A stretch of DNA of 41,387 bases, taken from positions 1-41,387 of the forward strand of contig DAIOFH010000022.1 of the NCBI GenBank assembly GCA_036745875.1. Reading direction: 5' to 3'. Made by a program: the position numbers and the translations under genes. Source of the DNA: DAIOFH01 sp036745875. Lineage in GTDB: Bacteria; Planctomycetota; SZUA-567. The notes under the pieces are model-generated. The model was not told the origin of the DNA. It made no database searches and worked only from the letters and a program-made list of their open reading frames with translations. Positions 30,214 to 39,046 of the stretch are shown here, one piece after another. The first letter of the stretch is position 1; each line of letters starts with the position of its first letter.

Positions 30214-31911
30214 ATGTGCAGGCGTTATATTTTACCGGCGTTTCTGATCATTGCAGCATTTCTGGTTCAGGGCTGCGCGCCCATGGTGATGTGCACCGTC
30301 GAGACGATTGTCCTGCCGGACTATACCTGCCGCCGGGCCATGAAGCTGACGGCCTACCCCAATCCGAACTATCCCGGCCAACGCCCCCGCCTCGGCGACT
30401 ACTACCAGTTCCCGCCGGCGGAACTGTACGAGACATATGTGGCGCAGCCCGACAGCGCCGTCTTTGCCGGGATTTTCAATAGCTACGAAAACATCCCGCC
30501 CGACCTCGTCAGGCCCACCCCCGGCAGCACCCGCCTGTCGACGAACAGCTTCTCGTTCCAGGTCATAGACATGATCCTGGTCGTCCTTGCGGATTTCGAC
30601 GAGACGATCAACGATATCGTACAGAGTAAAGAGGACGGACAGGCGGCCCTAGCCGAATTCGTCAGGCTTGTGGTTCCGGAGGTGATGGCGGTCCTGAATG
30701 CCCGTTACGGGCAGAAGTTTGATCTTTCCCGCCTCGAACTCTGGCTCAACAACGACCTCCCGGCCAAGTTGCAGCGCGTCTACGGCGGCGCCTGGGACAT
30801 CCACAGCAACAAGAGAAGCGGGGTGACCTCACCCGGCGAGTTGATCGAGCTCTACATATATCTCTCCGAAGAAGCCAAGAAAGAAGGGCTTGAACTCGCC
30901 CCCCTCGGCACCCCGAACCTGGAGCAGGAAAACATCCGCCGCCTCAAGGAGTTCGGCGCGAAAAAGGCTCTGGAACTTTGTCCGCCGCGCCAGCCGGGCG
31001 GCGCGCAGCTGTCCGCGGACATGCTCTCCGGCTCCGCCGGCGACGAACTCCTCGGCGCACTGCAAAAGGCCGTTACCGCGCGCCACGGCTCCATCAACAA
31101 TTACATCAACAAAATCAACACCCTCATCCCGAGGGCCTTCGGCACCTTCCTGACCGGTACGGCGGTGCCTATTTTCATGTTGCCGGAGGTCAGTTACCAG
31201 TACCGTCTGCGCGTCCCCGGCGTCGTCCTCCAAACCAACGCCGTCCGCGACGTAAACGGCGACATGCTCTGGACCTTCACCGACTCCGACCTCGCCCTGA
31301 CGGGCCAGTCCATGTGGGCGCGAACCCTCTTTGTCCGCGAAGCCGATACAAGCGCATTAGGCGTCAGAGGCTTCCCCTCCACATTCGGCGAAGTCGAACG
31401 TTTATTCAGCCTGTGCGTCGCTCCTGACGGGCGGCCGCGCGACGATCTCCTGGATGCGCTGCAGAACGGCGTCGAGGCACGAAGCCTTGCCCCGGTCGAA
31501 GCTTTGGCAGCCAACACCGTGGCCCCGGACTCGCCGGCGGCGCGCGGAGTCCTCGAACTTCTGGCCAGATATCGCAACCAGGCAGCCCAGCCTCAGATTG
31601 CGCCACAGCAACCGGCACCGCAACCCCAGGCACAACAACAGATACAGCAACAACAACCCCAGCCGCAGCAGCGCGCTCCCCAACCGGTCCCGCAAGCCCA
31701 GCCGCAGCCTCCGCCTCAGGCGCAGCCACAACCGCAGCCACAGCGGCCACCGGTCAGTTCCAATGTCACTCCCGCTCCGGTGGGCGGAGCCGCCCACGAA
31801 ACCGGCAACGCGAATCCCCTGGCCCCCATCCAGCCGATAAACATTGGCGACAGCCAATCGACCGGAAGCGATTGGGGCATAGCGCCGCCGCCAATTCCCG
31901 GTTCAAATTGA
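30214..31911 (+). CDS. Predicted lipoprotein with Pro/Gln-rich C-terminus
   Basis: 565 aa. A type II signal peptide ends in the lipobox LVQGC (Cys21), followed by Ala, which predicts an outer-membrane lipoprotein. Residues about 30-440 form an unrecognised globular domain with several Tyr/Pro-rich turns near the start (DYYQFPPAELYETYV) and helical segments in the middle. Residues about 458-513 are a low-complexity Pro/Gln tract, then a short tail ends GSDWGIAPPPIPGSN. The tract may cross the peptidoglycan or bind partners. A TonB-like protein with its own Pro-rich spacer is encoded 113 bp downstream on the same strand, suggesting a shared envelope function. I do not recognise the family. Confidence 0.82.
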   Translation: MCRRYILPAFLIIAAFLVQGCAPMVMCTVETIVLPDYTCRRAMKLTAYPNPNYPGQRPRLGDYYQFPPAELYETYVAQPDSAVFAGIFNSYENIPPDLVRPTPGSTRLSTNSFSFQVIDMILVVLADFDETINDIVQSKEDGQAALAEFVRLVVPEVMAVLNARYGQKFDLSRLELWLNNDLPAKLQRVYGGAWDIHSNKRSGVTSPGELIELYIYLSEEAKKEGLELAPLGTPNLEQENIRRLKEFGAKKALELCPPRQPGGAQLSADMLSGSAGDELLGALQKAVTARHGSINNYINKINTLIPRAFGTFLTGTAVPIFMLPEVSYQYRLRVPGVVLQTNAVRDVNGDMLWTFTDSDLALTGQSMWARTLFVREADTSALGVRGFPSTFGEVERLFSLCVAPDGRPRDDLLDALQNGVEARSLAPVEALAANTVAPDSPAARGVLELLARYRNQAAQPQIAPQQPAPQPQAQQQIQQQQPQPQQRAPQPVPQAQPQPPPQAQPQPQPQRPPVSSNVTPAPVGGAAHETGNANPLAPIQPINIGDSQSTGSDWGIAPPPIPGSN

Positions 31912-32024
31912 ATATTCTTGCATGATACGGCCGATATTGACACAATACTATAGGAGAAGCGGTCCTACAGATGTAATATCGATATAACTCCCATCATGAT
32001 AAATCAGGATCAATACAGAACAGA

Positions 32025-33416
32025 ATGGCGCCCAAACTTTCCAGCTTTCGTGGTCGCGGCATTATCCCGGCAAAACGACACGACGCCTTTCTGTTGGCGT
32101 TGCTTTTGGCTGTATTGTTCAATGTCGGCATCTTCGTTCTGCAGGCCATTCTCCCCAAGATAGCGCTTTTGATCAGCCTACTGGGGGCAACTCCCCTTCC
32201 GCCCCCGGAAAATTCACAAAAGGAAATACCTTTTATCCTTGTCGATCCCTCGCTCTTCGACGACCAGGAACCGGAACTCCCCCCCGATGCTTTTGGTTCA
32301 GCCAGCCAGGAAGCGCGCCAGGTTGAGGACGCTCCGCAATTGGACGAGGAATTGTCCGCCTACGTCGCCGAGGGCCAGGAGGACCTTCTCTTTCTCCCGC
32401 CCGGCGAACTGGTTCCTCCCAATACGAACGGCAATGCTCCGGAGGATGCCCAGCAGCCGCAGGAACCCACCCCCGAGCACACGGAAACACCGGTACAGGA
32501 GCCGGCCGAGCCGGTCGAAGCGCCGGCGGAGCCGGTGGAAAGCGTGGAAGCGGCAGAGCCGGCGCAACAACTTGAACCATTGCCGGAACTGCAACCGCTT
32601 CAGGAAATAGCGCCCCCGCCCGAACCGACTCCGGAGCCGGAACCGCTGCCGCGCGAGCCGGTGATAGAAGAAATCCCCGAACCCGCCTATGAGGAGCCGC
32701 CGCCCGAACCGCTGGAGGAAGTGGAACCAATCGAACCGTCCGCGCCGGAAGAACCGGTTGCCGACCAGCCCGCCGACCCCGTTTCCGACATCATTGATCT
32801 TGCCTCGCTGCCGGTCAGCCCGGAGGGCTTTGTCGACACCACAACCCGCGAGATGCAGGAGCTGCTGAATCAGCGGCAGCCTTTCCCCCAGCCGATGCCG
32901 CAGGAACGTCCGCGCGAGGAACAGACCGTACCCGTGCCGCAACCCACGCCGCAGGCGCGAGAACCTCGGGACCAACCACAGGAACCGCGACGCGCCCGGC
33001 CGCAGCCGGTATTCAAACAAATCGGCGGCGAAAACAGGCGCACCGGCACCGCGCCCAGGCGGCAGACGAATACCTCCGTAAAACTGCTTGGCGACGACGC
33101 CTCGATGCGGGTCCTTATGCACCGTTACGGCGCATATATGGACAAACTCGGCCGGCAGCTCCAGGAATCCCTGATCAGGCAAATGGTCCTGAACCCGCTG
33201 AACTATTCGCGCGGCCAGGTGAAGATCCGCTTCGGCATCGCGCCCGACGGATCGCTGTCGTACTATGACACGGTTTTTGTCGAGGAAGGCATGATTTCGG
33301 AGCGCATCCTGTCGGAACGCACACTGGTCGAAGCCGCGCCGTTCGATCCGCTGACCGATGAAATGGCGGCTGACGAAAACTTCCAGAATATGACCGTGGT
33401 GGTGAATTTGCTTTAA
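32025..33416 (+). CDS. TonB-like energy transducer / TonB C-terminal-domain protein
   Basis: 463 aa. One N-terminal membrane helix (about 20-52) follows a basic cytoplasmic segment. A long periplasmic Pro/Glu-rich spacer (about 60-260) and a Pro/Arg/Gln-rich stretch (280-345) come next. The final about 95 residues resemble the TonB/TolA C-terminal domain: LGRQLQESLIRQMVLNP, GQVKIRFGIAPDGSLSYY and VEAAPFDPLTDEM, with the usual Pro-Phe before the last strand. TonB proteins pass proton-motive energy from ExbB/ExbD to outer-membrane receptors; TolA acts in division. Neither exbBD nor tolQR is present here. The spacer is longer than in E. coli TonB. No good Shine-Dalgarno is seen before this ATG, but it is the only Met ahead of the membrane helix. 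Confidence 0.82.
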   Translation: MAPKLSSFRGRGIIPAKRHDAFLLALLLAVLFNVGIFVLQAILPKIALLISLLGATPLPPPENSQKEIPFILVDPSLFDDQEPELPPDAFGSASQEARQVEDAPQLDEELSAYVAEGQEDLLFLPPGELVPPNTNGNAPEDAQQPQEPTPEHTETPVQEPAEPVEAPAEPVESVEAAEPAQQLEPLPELQPLQEIAPPPEPTPEPEPLPREPVIEEIPEPAYEEPPPEPLEEVEPIEPSAPEEPVADQPADPVSDIIDLASLPVSPEGFVDTTTREMQELLNQRQPFPQPMPQERPREEQTVPVPQPTPQAREPRDQPQEPRRARPQPVFKQIGGENRRTGTAPRRQTNTSVKLLGDDASMRVLMHRYGAYMDKLGRQLQESLIRQMVLNPLNYSRGQVKIRFGIAPDGSLSYYDTVFVEEGMISERILSERTLVEAAPFDPLTDEMAADENFQNMTVVVNLL

Positions 33417-33524
33417 AACAGCAATCCCGTACAATTTTCCCTTTCTCCGTTATGCGATACTTCCACCGTCGGGCACGGGCCCGGCACTTTTTAGAATGCC
33501 ATAGGAAGAAAAACGGAGAATGAA

Positions 33525-33917
33525 ATGCCAGCCAATCAACTCTTTGAACAATTTGAAAACGGCAGCCTGTCGACGGCCGGCAAGGTGAAAAAATTCGCCG
33601 CCGTCCCCTGGTCGGCGCATCCGGCGTTCGCCGGCGTCGCCTTGAAACACCTCGTCGTCGCGGACGATACGGACGGACTGTTCAGCTACCACCTTGTCCG
33701 CATCGATCCGGATTGCGAAATCGGCAATCACACGCATGCAGCCCAGCTGGAAACGCATGAAGTCATCGCCGGAAAAGGCGCTGCCGACAACGACGGCGTA
33801 CGGATCGCTTATCATCCGGGCGTAGTCAGTATTTTCGCTAAAAACACCCCGCACAAAGTCACGGCGGAAAAGGAAGGGTTGTTGTTGTTTGCCAAGTTCA
33901 TCCCGCCACTATGCTGA
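33525..33917 (+). CDS. Cupin-domain protein
   Basis: 130 aa, a single small beta-barrel. The first cupin motif is IGNHTHAAQLETHEVIAGKG (H-x-H-x4-E), and the second has NTPHKV with the third metal His. Such proteins bind a metal and often sense or modify small acids or sugars. It has the CGGAGAA site before the ATG. It converges on the AraC regulator, whose own N-terminus is also a cupin-like sensor, so the two may concern the same ligand. The substrate is unknown. Confidence 0.88.
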   Translation: MPANQLFEQFENGSLSTAGKVKKFAAVPWSAHPAFAGVALKHLVVADDTDGLFSYHLVRIDPDCEIGNHTHAAQLETHEVIAGKGAADNDGVRIAYHPGVVSIFAKNTPHKVTAEKEGLLLFAKFIPPLC

Positions 33918-33925
33918 CGAATGCA

Positions 33926-33954
33926 AAACCCGCCTCCGGGCGGGTTTATTTTTG
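33926..33954. terminator. Intrinsic terminator between cupin and AraC genes
   Basis: Stem AAACCCGCC (33926-33934) with GGCGGGTTT (33939-33947) and a 4-nt loop, followed by a T-rich tail on the plus strand and preceded by an A-run (33925-33928). It overlaps the stop codon of the AraC gene. Confidence 0.85.
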
Positions 33955-34788
33955 CCGCGCGCGCCGGTATTGTTTTGGCGTCAGGCCGGTAAGCCGCTTG
34001 AAATCGCGGATGAAGTGGCTCTGGTCGTAAAAACCAGCCGACAAGGCCACGGCGGTCAACGCAGACCTGCTCAGGCATTCCCGCCTTGCCTTGCGTACAC
34101 GGTTCTGGATGAGAAAACGCCGCGGCGTCAGTCCGAATTCCTTGCAGAACGACCTGACCAGGTGAAATTTGCTGATACGGGCGATAAGGGACATTTCCGA
34201 AAGGGTAATGGCGGCTTCGGGGCGCGTTTCAATATACTCCCGTAAAGCCTCCAGCCCCGCCGAAGCACCCTGCCTGCCGCCGCTATGCGCACACACCGCC
34301 AGATGCTCAGACGCTTCCACGAGCGATTTACGTTCCATTTCGCTGATCACGCGTTTTTCTTCGAGGCCGGCAAGAAAAGATCGAAGTTTCGGCAGAGGAA
34401 ATTTCCTTGCCCTGTTCAGAAGCAGGTTCTTGTCTATGCATAAAGAAAGGAGGGAATAGTCGCCCGAAGCGGACAGTTCATGGGCGTGGTAGGGATAGAG
34501 GACGAACGTATCGCCGGCGCCGAGCGTCGTTTTGTTCCGTTGCCGCCGGAGGGTCACCGTTCCCGAACGCACCAGGCCGACGACAAATACCGATATATGG
34601 ATGTGCTCGGGGTAGGATATGCTTGAGGAATCGACGACTACGAGCTCGAAAGTGGATTTTTCATGCGTATGGAAGGCTGTTGTATTTTTCCCATGATAGC
34701 TGCGTGTTTTTTCGTATGGGTCAGGACTCGTTGCCGTCCGTTTTTGATTCCGTCTTGGCCGTATCCTTCGAAGCCGGATTGTCCCCAT
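33946..34788 (-). CDS. AraC-family transcriptional regulator with N-terminal cupin sensor
   Basis: About 280 aa. An AraC-type ligand-binding cupin starts near FHTHEKSTFELVVVDSSS and includes YPEHIHISVFVVG and YPYHAHELSASGDY. The C-terminal double helix-turn-helix (last about 95 residues) has ITLSEMSLIARISKFHLVRS and SAGFYDQSHFIRDFKRLTGL, then TPKQYRRA. The start is problematic. Between the tatA stop (34721) and the sensor domain no in-frame ATG, GTG or TTG exists. The nearest ATG, at 34788, lies 68 bp inside tatA, preceded by GAGGAAAAGAAGG. The first 30 residues are then Arg-rich and translated from tatA DNA. It probably regulates its own region and perhaps the cupin gene. Confidence 0.88.
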   Translation of the reverse strand: MGTIRLRRIRPRRNQKRTATSPDPYEKTRSYHGKNTTAFHTHEKSTFELVVVDSSSISYPEHIHISVFVVGLVRSGTVTLRRQRNKTTLGAGDTFVLYPYHAHELSASGDYSLLSLCIDKNLLLNRARKFPLPKLRSFLAGLEEKRVISEMERKSLVEASEHLAVCAHSGGRQGASAGLEALREYIETRPEAAITLSEMSLIARISKFHLVRSFCKEFGLTPRRFLIQNRVRKARRECLSRSALTAVALSAGFYDQSHFIRDFKRLTGLTPKQYRRARQK

Positions 34789-34966
34789 CCTTCTTTTCCT
34801 CGCCCTGGCCGGAAAAGCCGCTCTTGAACTCGTGCAGGGCCTGTCCAAGGGAGCGGGCAACACCCGGAAGGCGCTTGCCGAAGATCAATAACGCCACCAA
34901 ACCGATGACCACCCATTCCAAACCACCTGGCATGCTGATAAAGGCCAGAGGCAATGATTGCAGCAT
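34721..34966 (-). CDS. tatA: Twin-arginine translocase subunit TatA/TatE family
   Basis: 81 aa. A short N-terminal membrane helix (WVVIGLVALLIFG) is followed by the family's hinge and amphipathic helix (FGKRLPGVARSLGQALHEFK) and a charged, disordered tail. TatA oligomerises to form the pore for folded, cofactor-bearing exports. The canonical FGPKKLP is shortened to FGKRLP. A strong GGAGG precedes the ATG. The partner tatC lies 3.1 kb away on the other strand and no tatB is seen between them, consistent with a minimal TatAC system. Confidence 0.94.
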   Translation of the reverse strand: MLQSLPLAFISMPGGLEWVVIGLVALLIFGKRLPGVARSLGQALHEFKSGFSGQGEEKKDGDNPASKDTAKTESKTDGNES

Positions 34967-35136
34967 CTTTACTCCTCCCGAGCGGGCGCATAACGAAAAC
35001 CATAGTATTTTCGACTTGAGTTGATGATATGAAATGCCATACTCTAAAGCAAGGGGTTATTATTGCCAAAGGAAACGAACAAGACGAAGCCTACACTCTG
35101 CCATAGAAACATACAGGAAGGAAAAAGGTAAAGCTG

Positions 35137-37131
35137 ATGCGCCAAAACTCACTTCTCTCCGCTCTCTTGACCATAGTCAATCTCGCAGTCGTCGCCGTCG
35201 CCGTCTATATCGCGGTCGACGCCGTGGACATGGCCCGCCAGCAAAGCGCCAGAACCGAGCAAAGCCTGACCCGCCTCGCCGGGGTTTTGGACAAATTCAC
35301 GGACGCTGTCAACAATATCCGCCTGGCAGGTCCCTCCGACACGGCATACGACTCCAGCGCCGACGGCAACGGCAGGAGAACGATCTCCTCGAACGGGCAC
35401 GCAATCGGCTTCGTCAACGACGACCTCCGCGACCCCGACGCCGAGGAGGGCGGCAGCATAATCAGCCATACCGCGTCTTTTCCGGGGAACCTGAATTCCA
35501 TCGTCAATAACGAGGCATTCACCGGCACCGTGTGGTCCACAGTCACCGACACCCTCGCCGGGCTGAACAACAACGACAACACCCTTTTCGAGCCGCTGAT
35601 GGCGGAAGCCTGGGAAATCAGCCCGGACGGTCTTGTCTACACGATACATTTGCGTAAAAACGTCATGTGGCAGACGTTCATCGATCCGGTGACCAAAAAG
35701 GAGGTGCCGGCCAAAAACGTCACTTCCCGCGATTTCCTTTTCTATTGGGAAACGATACAGAACCCCCTCATCCCCTGCGAGGCGATCCGCAATTACTACG
35801 AACTTCTCGAAGGCTTTGAAATCATCGACGACTACACCTTCAAGGTAATCTGGAAAGAACCGTACAGCCTCGGGGAGCGCTTCACCCTCGGCCTCCAGCC
35901 GCTGCCCGAACACTATTACCGTCCCGACCCGGACTGGGACGACAAGCGTTTCGCGGACGAATTCGTGTCTTCTCCCCGCAACCAGTGGGTGGTCGGAACC
36001 GGCCCGTTCAAACTGGTGCGCTGGGACAAGAACAGCGAAATGGTCCTCGAAGTCGACGAAAGCTATTACGGCAGAAAACCATCGATCAAGAATCGCGTCT
36101 ACCGCCTCATCCCGGACCCCACGGTGTCCTTCCTGGAATTCAAGCGGGACAAGCTGGACCTCTACGGCCTGCAGCCGACCCAGTGGCACGAGGAAAGTCC
36201 GGAACCGGACTTCCGCCTGGTCACCCCGGACATAAAGACCGCCGCCGAAGACTCCCTTGCCTGGGACGACCTGAAAAAGGAAGGCGAACTGCCGGAAGAC
36301 TATAAATTCGAGAAATACCAGTACAACGGCTCGTCCTGGACCTATATCGGCTACAACCAGTCGCGCCCGCTTTTCGCCGACCGCGAAGTCAGGGTCGCCC
36401 TCACCCATCTCGTCGACCGCCAGCGCATACTTGACGAAGTGTATATGGGCCTTGGCGAAATAATCAGCGGGCCGTTCGTGCCGAGAAGCCCCTATTACAA
36501 CCACGATGTCCAACCCCTTCCCTTCGACATCGAAAAGGCGAGGCAGATCCTCGCCGACGCCGGCTGGGAAGACACCGACGGCGACGGCATCCTGGACAAG
36601 GATTACGACGGCTCGGGCAAGAGGAAACCGTTCACCTTCACTTTCATCATCCCGTCCGCATCGGCGATCAGCCGCAAAATCGCCGCCATTGTCGAACAGG
36701 ACATGCTCAAGGCGAAAATCAAGCCGGAGATCAAGCCTATCGAGTGGTCCGTCTACACCCAAACCCTCGATTCCCGGGATTTCGACGTCTGTTCCCTCGG
36801 CTGGTACGGCGGCATCGAAGGCGATCCCTACCAGATCTGGCACGGCTCCGGCGCGACCAGGGAAGGCAGTTCCAACCATGTCGCGTACAATTCCGAAGCC
36901 GCCAACCGCCTCATCGAGGAGGGACGCCGCACCATAGACAAGGAAAAGCGTTACGAAATCTACCATCGCCTCCACGAAGTCATCGCTGCCGACCAGCCAT
37001 ATACGTTCCTCATCGCCCCCACGGCGACGCTGGCGAAGAACAAGCGCTTCCACCACTCACTGGTGTATAAGGGCGGCGGCATGGACAGCACGTTGGAGTG
37101 GATCCCCCGCGACATGCAGGTTGTGCGATAA
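35137..37131 (+). CDS. ABC transporter substrate-binding protein, family 5 (peptide/nickel/oligosaccharide type), membrane-anchored
   Basis: 664 aa. In place of a cleavable signal or lipobox it starts with an uncleaved-looking membrane helix (about 5-30) and a short coiled coil (about 33-60), so it is probably tethered in the inner membrane. The SBP_bac_5 domain (about 100-650) shows LMAEAWEISPDGLVYTIHLR, a central VVGTGPFKLVRWDKNSEMVL and a late VALTHLVDRQRILDEVYMGL. A DTDGDGILDKDYD segment (about 479-491) looks like a calcium-binding EF-hand/dockerin-type loop. No permease or ATPase genes adjoin it, so its translocator is elsewhere. A purine-rich leader (AAGGAAAAAGG) precedes the ATG. Ligand unknown. 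Confidence 0.9.
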   Translation: MRQNSLLSALLTIVNLAVVAVAVYIAVDAVDMARQQSARTEQSLTRLAGVLDKFTDAVNNIRLAGPSDTAYDSSADGNGRRTISSNGHAIGFVNDDLRDPDAEEGGSIISHTASFPGNLNSIVNNEAFTGTVWSTVTDTLAGLNNNDNTLFEPLMAEAWEISPDGLVYTIHLRKNVMWQTFIDPVTKKEVPAKNVTSRDFLFYWETIQNPLIPCEAIRNYYELLEGFEIIDDYTFKVIWKEPYSLGERFTLGLQPLPEHYYRPDPDWDDKRFADEFVSSPRNQWVVGTGPFKLVRWDKNSEMVLEVDESYYGRKPSIKNRVYRLIPDPTVSFLEFKRDKLDLYGLQPTQWHEESPEPDFRLVTPDIKTAAEDSLAWDDLKKEGELPEDYKFEKYQYNGSSWTYIGYNQSRPLFADREVRVALTHLVDRQRILDEVYMGLGEIISGPFVPRSPYYNHDVQPLPFDIEKARQILADAGWEDTDGDGILDKDYDGSGKRKPFTFTFIIPSASAISRKIAAIVEQDMLKAKIKPEIKPIEWSVYTQTLDSRDFDVCSLGWYGGIEGDPYQIWHGSGATREGSSNHVAYNSEAANRLIEEGRRTIDKEKRYEIYHRLHEVIAADQPYTFLIAPTATLAKNKRFHHSLVYKGGGMDSTLEWIPRDMQVVR

Positions 37132-37267
37132 ACGGAAAATAAAATTACCCAAGCGAATGCGTCATTGCTATAATGTCGAAGCATTATTTTTATCGTCCCG
37201 GCAAACCCTGTTTGCCTTTTTTGTGAAGCGGTACCATGGAGAGAGAGAAGGAAAGGAAAGAACAGAA

Positions 37268-38023
37268 ATGCGCACACCCTTCATTTGCGGCAACTGGAAA
37301 ATGTACAAGACCGTCTCCGAAGCCCTTGCTTTCGTCAGCGAAGCCAAAGGCCTGGTCGCCGGAGCCAAGGACGTCCAAGTCGGCATCGGTGCCCCCGCCA
37401 CCGCCCTCAAGTCCCTCGCCGACGCCTGCAAAGGCACCAACATCATGATCGGCGGCGAAAACTGCCACTGGGAAAAAGAAGGCGCCTTCACCGGTGAAAT
37501 TTCCACCGGCATGCTCACCGAAGCCGGCTGCGCCTTCGTCATCATCGGCCATTCCGAACGCCGCCAGTACTTCGGCGAAACGAACGAAACGGTCAACAAG
37601 AAGGTCAAGGCCGCCCTCGCGGCGGGACTCGTCGTCATCATGTGCTGCGGTGAAACGCTGGAAGAACGCGAAGGCGGCAAAACCGAAGCCGTCGTCTCCG
37701 ACCACGTCAAGAACGGCCTTGCCGGTCTTTCCGCCGCTGAAATGGAAAAGGTCGTCATCGCCTACGAACCCGTGTGGGCCATCGGCACCGGCAAGACGGC
37801 CAGCCCGGAACAGGCGCAGGAAGTCCACGCCGTCATCCGCAAGCTTCTCGCCGACATGTTCGGCAAGGACACGGCGGACAAGACCCGCATCCAGTACGGC
37901 GGCTCCGTGAAGCCTGAAAACGTCAAGGAAATCATGGCCCAGCCCGATGTCGACGGCGCTCTCGTCGGCGGCGCGGCCCTCAAGGCGGATTCCTTTGCCA
38001 AGCTGGTCAACTTCAAGGGTTAA
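37268..38023 (+). CDS. tpiA: Triosephosphate isomerase
   Basis: 251 aa, the normal length. It interconverts dihydroxyacetone phosphate and glyceraldehyde 3-phosphate. Catalytic residues are all visible: Asn and Lys in CGNWKMYK near the N-terminus, His in IIGHSERRQYFGET and Glu in AYEPVWAIGTGKTA. The phosphate-binding end is YGGSVKPENV and GALVGGAALK. The start at 37268 is supported by the family N-terminus and a purine-rich leader (GGAAAGGAAAG); an in-frame start at 37121 would add 49 unrelated residues. Codon use is strongly biased to C/G third positions, as expected for a highly expressed gene. tatC follows after 11 bp. Confidence 0.98.
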   Translation: MRTPFICGNWKMYKTVSEALAFVSEAKGLVAGAKDVQVGIGAPATALKSLADACKGTNIMIGGENCHWEKEGAFTGEISTGMLTEAGCAFVIIGHSERRQYFGETNETVNKKVKAALAAGLVVIMCCGETLEEREGGKTEAVVSDHVKNGLAGLSAAEMEKVVIAYEPVWAIGTGKTASPEQAQEVHAVIRKLLADMFGKDTADKTRIQYGGSVKPENVKEIMAQPDVDGALVGGAALKADSFAKLVNFKG

Positions 38024-38034
38024 TCACAGTCATC

Positions 38035-39021
38035 ATGGCTGACGAAGATGCCCCGCCGCTGACACGCTCCCCTTCCGCCCCGCCTGACGCCGGCGGGGCG
38101 GAAGATTTATTCGAGTTCGTAAACGTGTCGCCTGACGCCGACGACGATTCGGCGAGGCAGGCCTACCTTGCCGAATGCGACGGCAAGGAAACAAACGTTG
38201 TCGACGCCGAAGAGGAGAAAAGGGCGGAAGAAGCGTCTTTGGTTCCGGCCGAACCGGAAAAAACAAACCCTCCCGCCGAACAAGCAAAAAGCATTTTCGA
38301 GTCGTCCGGCATTGGTCCCCATCTGGACGAACTGCGCCGCCGTCTCATTGTTTCCGCTGTGATATTCATTCCGGCCTTCGCGGTCGGCCTCTACCTGTAT
38401 GTGCCGTTGTGGGATTTTCTCCTGATCCCCCTCGCCGACGCCAGCCCCCATTTGCTGCGCTTTCAGGCCCTTGGCCCTTCGGACGGCCTGATCCTTTCCA
38501 TGAAGATGGCCTTCGCCTTCGCGCTTATCGTCTCCTCGCCGGTCTGGATCGGCCAGGTTTGGAGCTTTATCGCCCCCGGCCTGAGCGGCAGGGAAAGGCG
38601 CTGGCTCTACCTGTCCCTCGGCGCGGGGGTGGTCCTCTTCCTCGTCGGCGTACTGGTCGCCTATTTCCAGGCCATTCCCCTGGCCCTCGGCTTCCTGTTG
38701 CCGCTCAACCAGTCCCTGACCGGGTGGGAGAATTCGTTTACCGGTTCGGGGTATGTCAATTTCGTCGTTACCTGCATGGTGGCGTTCGGCATTGCCTTCG
38801 AGACGCCCCTTGTGATGATGTTCCTGGGCTGGATCGGCCTTCTCACCCCCCAGGGCATCAAGGAATGGTGGCGCGTGGTCGCTCTCGGGGTCTTCATCCT
38901 CGCCGCCGTCCTGACGCCGCCGGACCCCTTCACCCAGCTTCTTTTGGCAATTCCCATGCTGTGCCTGTTTTTTCTTGGCTACTTCCTGGTGAAATGGACC
39001 TGTAAAAACAATGATGAATAA
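38035..39021 (+). CDS. tatC: Twin-arginine translocase subunit TatC with N-terminal extension
   Basis: 328 aa against about 250 for typical TatC. Residues 1-90 are an added hydrophilic, acidic, Ala/Glu/Pro-rich region. TatC proper starts at HLDELRRRL (96-104), the conserved cytoplasmic motif, and has six membrane segments. Family marks include FIAPGLSGRERRWLY, the later FGIAFETPLVMMFLGWIGLL and the PPDPFTQLLLAIPML near the end. TatC recognises the twin-arginine signal. There is no good Shine-Dalgarno at the ATG; only 11 bp separate it from tpiA, so it may rely on coupling. A PDZ-domain exported protein gene follows directly. Confidence 0.95.
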   Translation: MADEDAPPLTRSPSAPPDAGGAEDLFEFVNVSPDADDDSARQAYLAECDGKETNVVDAEEEKRAEEASLVPAEPEKTNPPAEQAKSIFESSGIGPHLDELRRRLIVSAVIFIPAFAVGLYLYVPLWDFLLIPLADASPHLLRFQALGPSDGLILSMKMAFAFALIVSSPVWIGQVWSFIAPGLSGRERRWLYLSLGAGVVLFLVGVLVAYFQAIPLALGFLLPLNQSLTGWENSFTGSGYVNFVVTCMVAFGIAFETPLVMMFLGWIGLLTPQGIKEWWRVVALGVFILAAVLTPPDPFTQLLLAIPMLCLFFLGYFLVKWTCKNNDE

Positions 39022-39046
39022 CAAATACATAAGGGAGTTTTCAACC

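Noticed and set aside
33470..33493. Terminator after the TonB-like gene
   Set aside because: Only a 5-bp GC stem (CGGGC/GCCCG) with an offset run of five T; too weak without an energy calculation.
35149..37056. Very long open frame on the minus strand opposite the family 5 binding protein
   Set aside because: It is a shadow caused by strong G/C third-position bias; it has no family motifs, and the plus-strand protein is clearly real.
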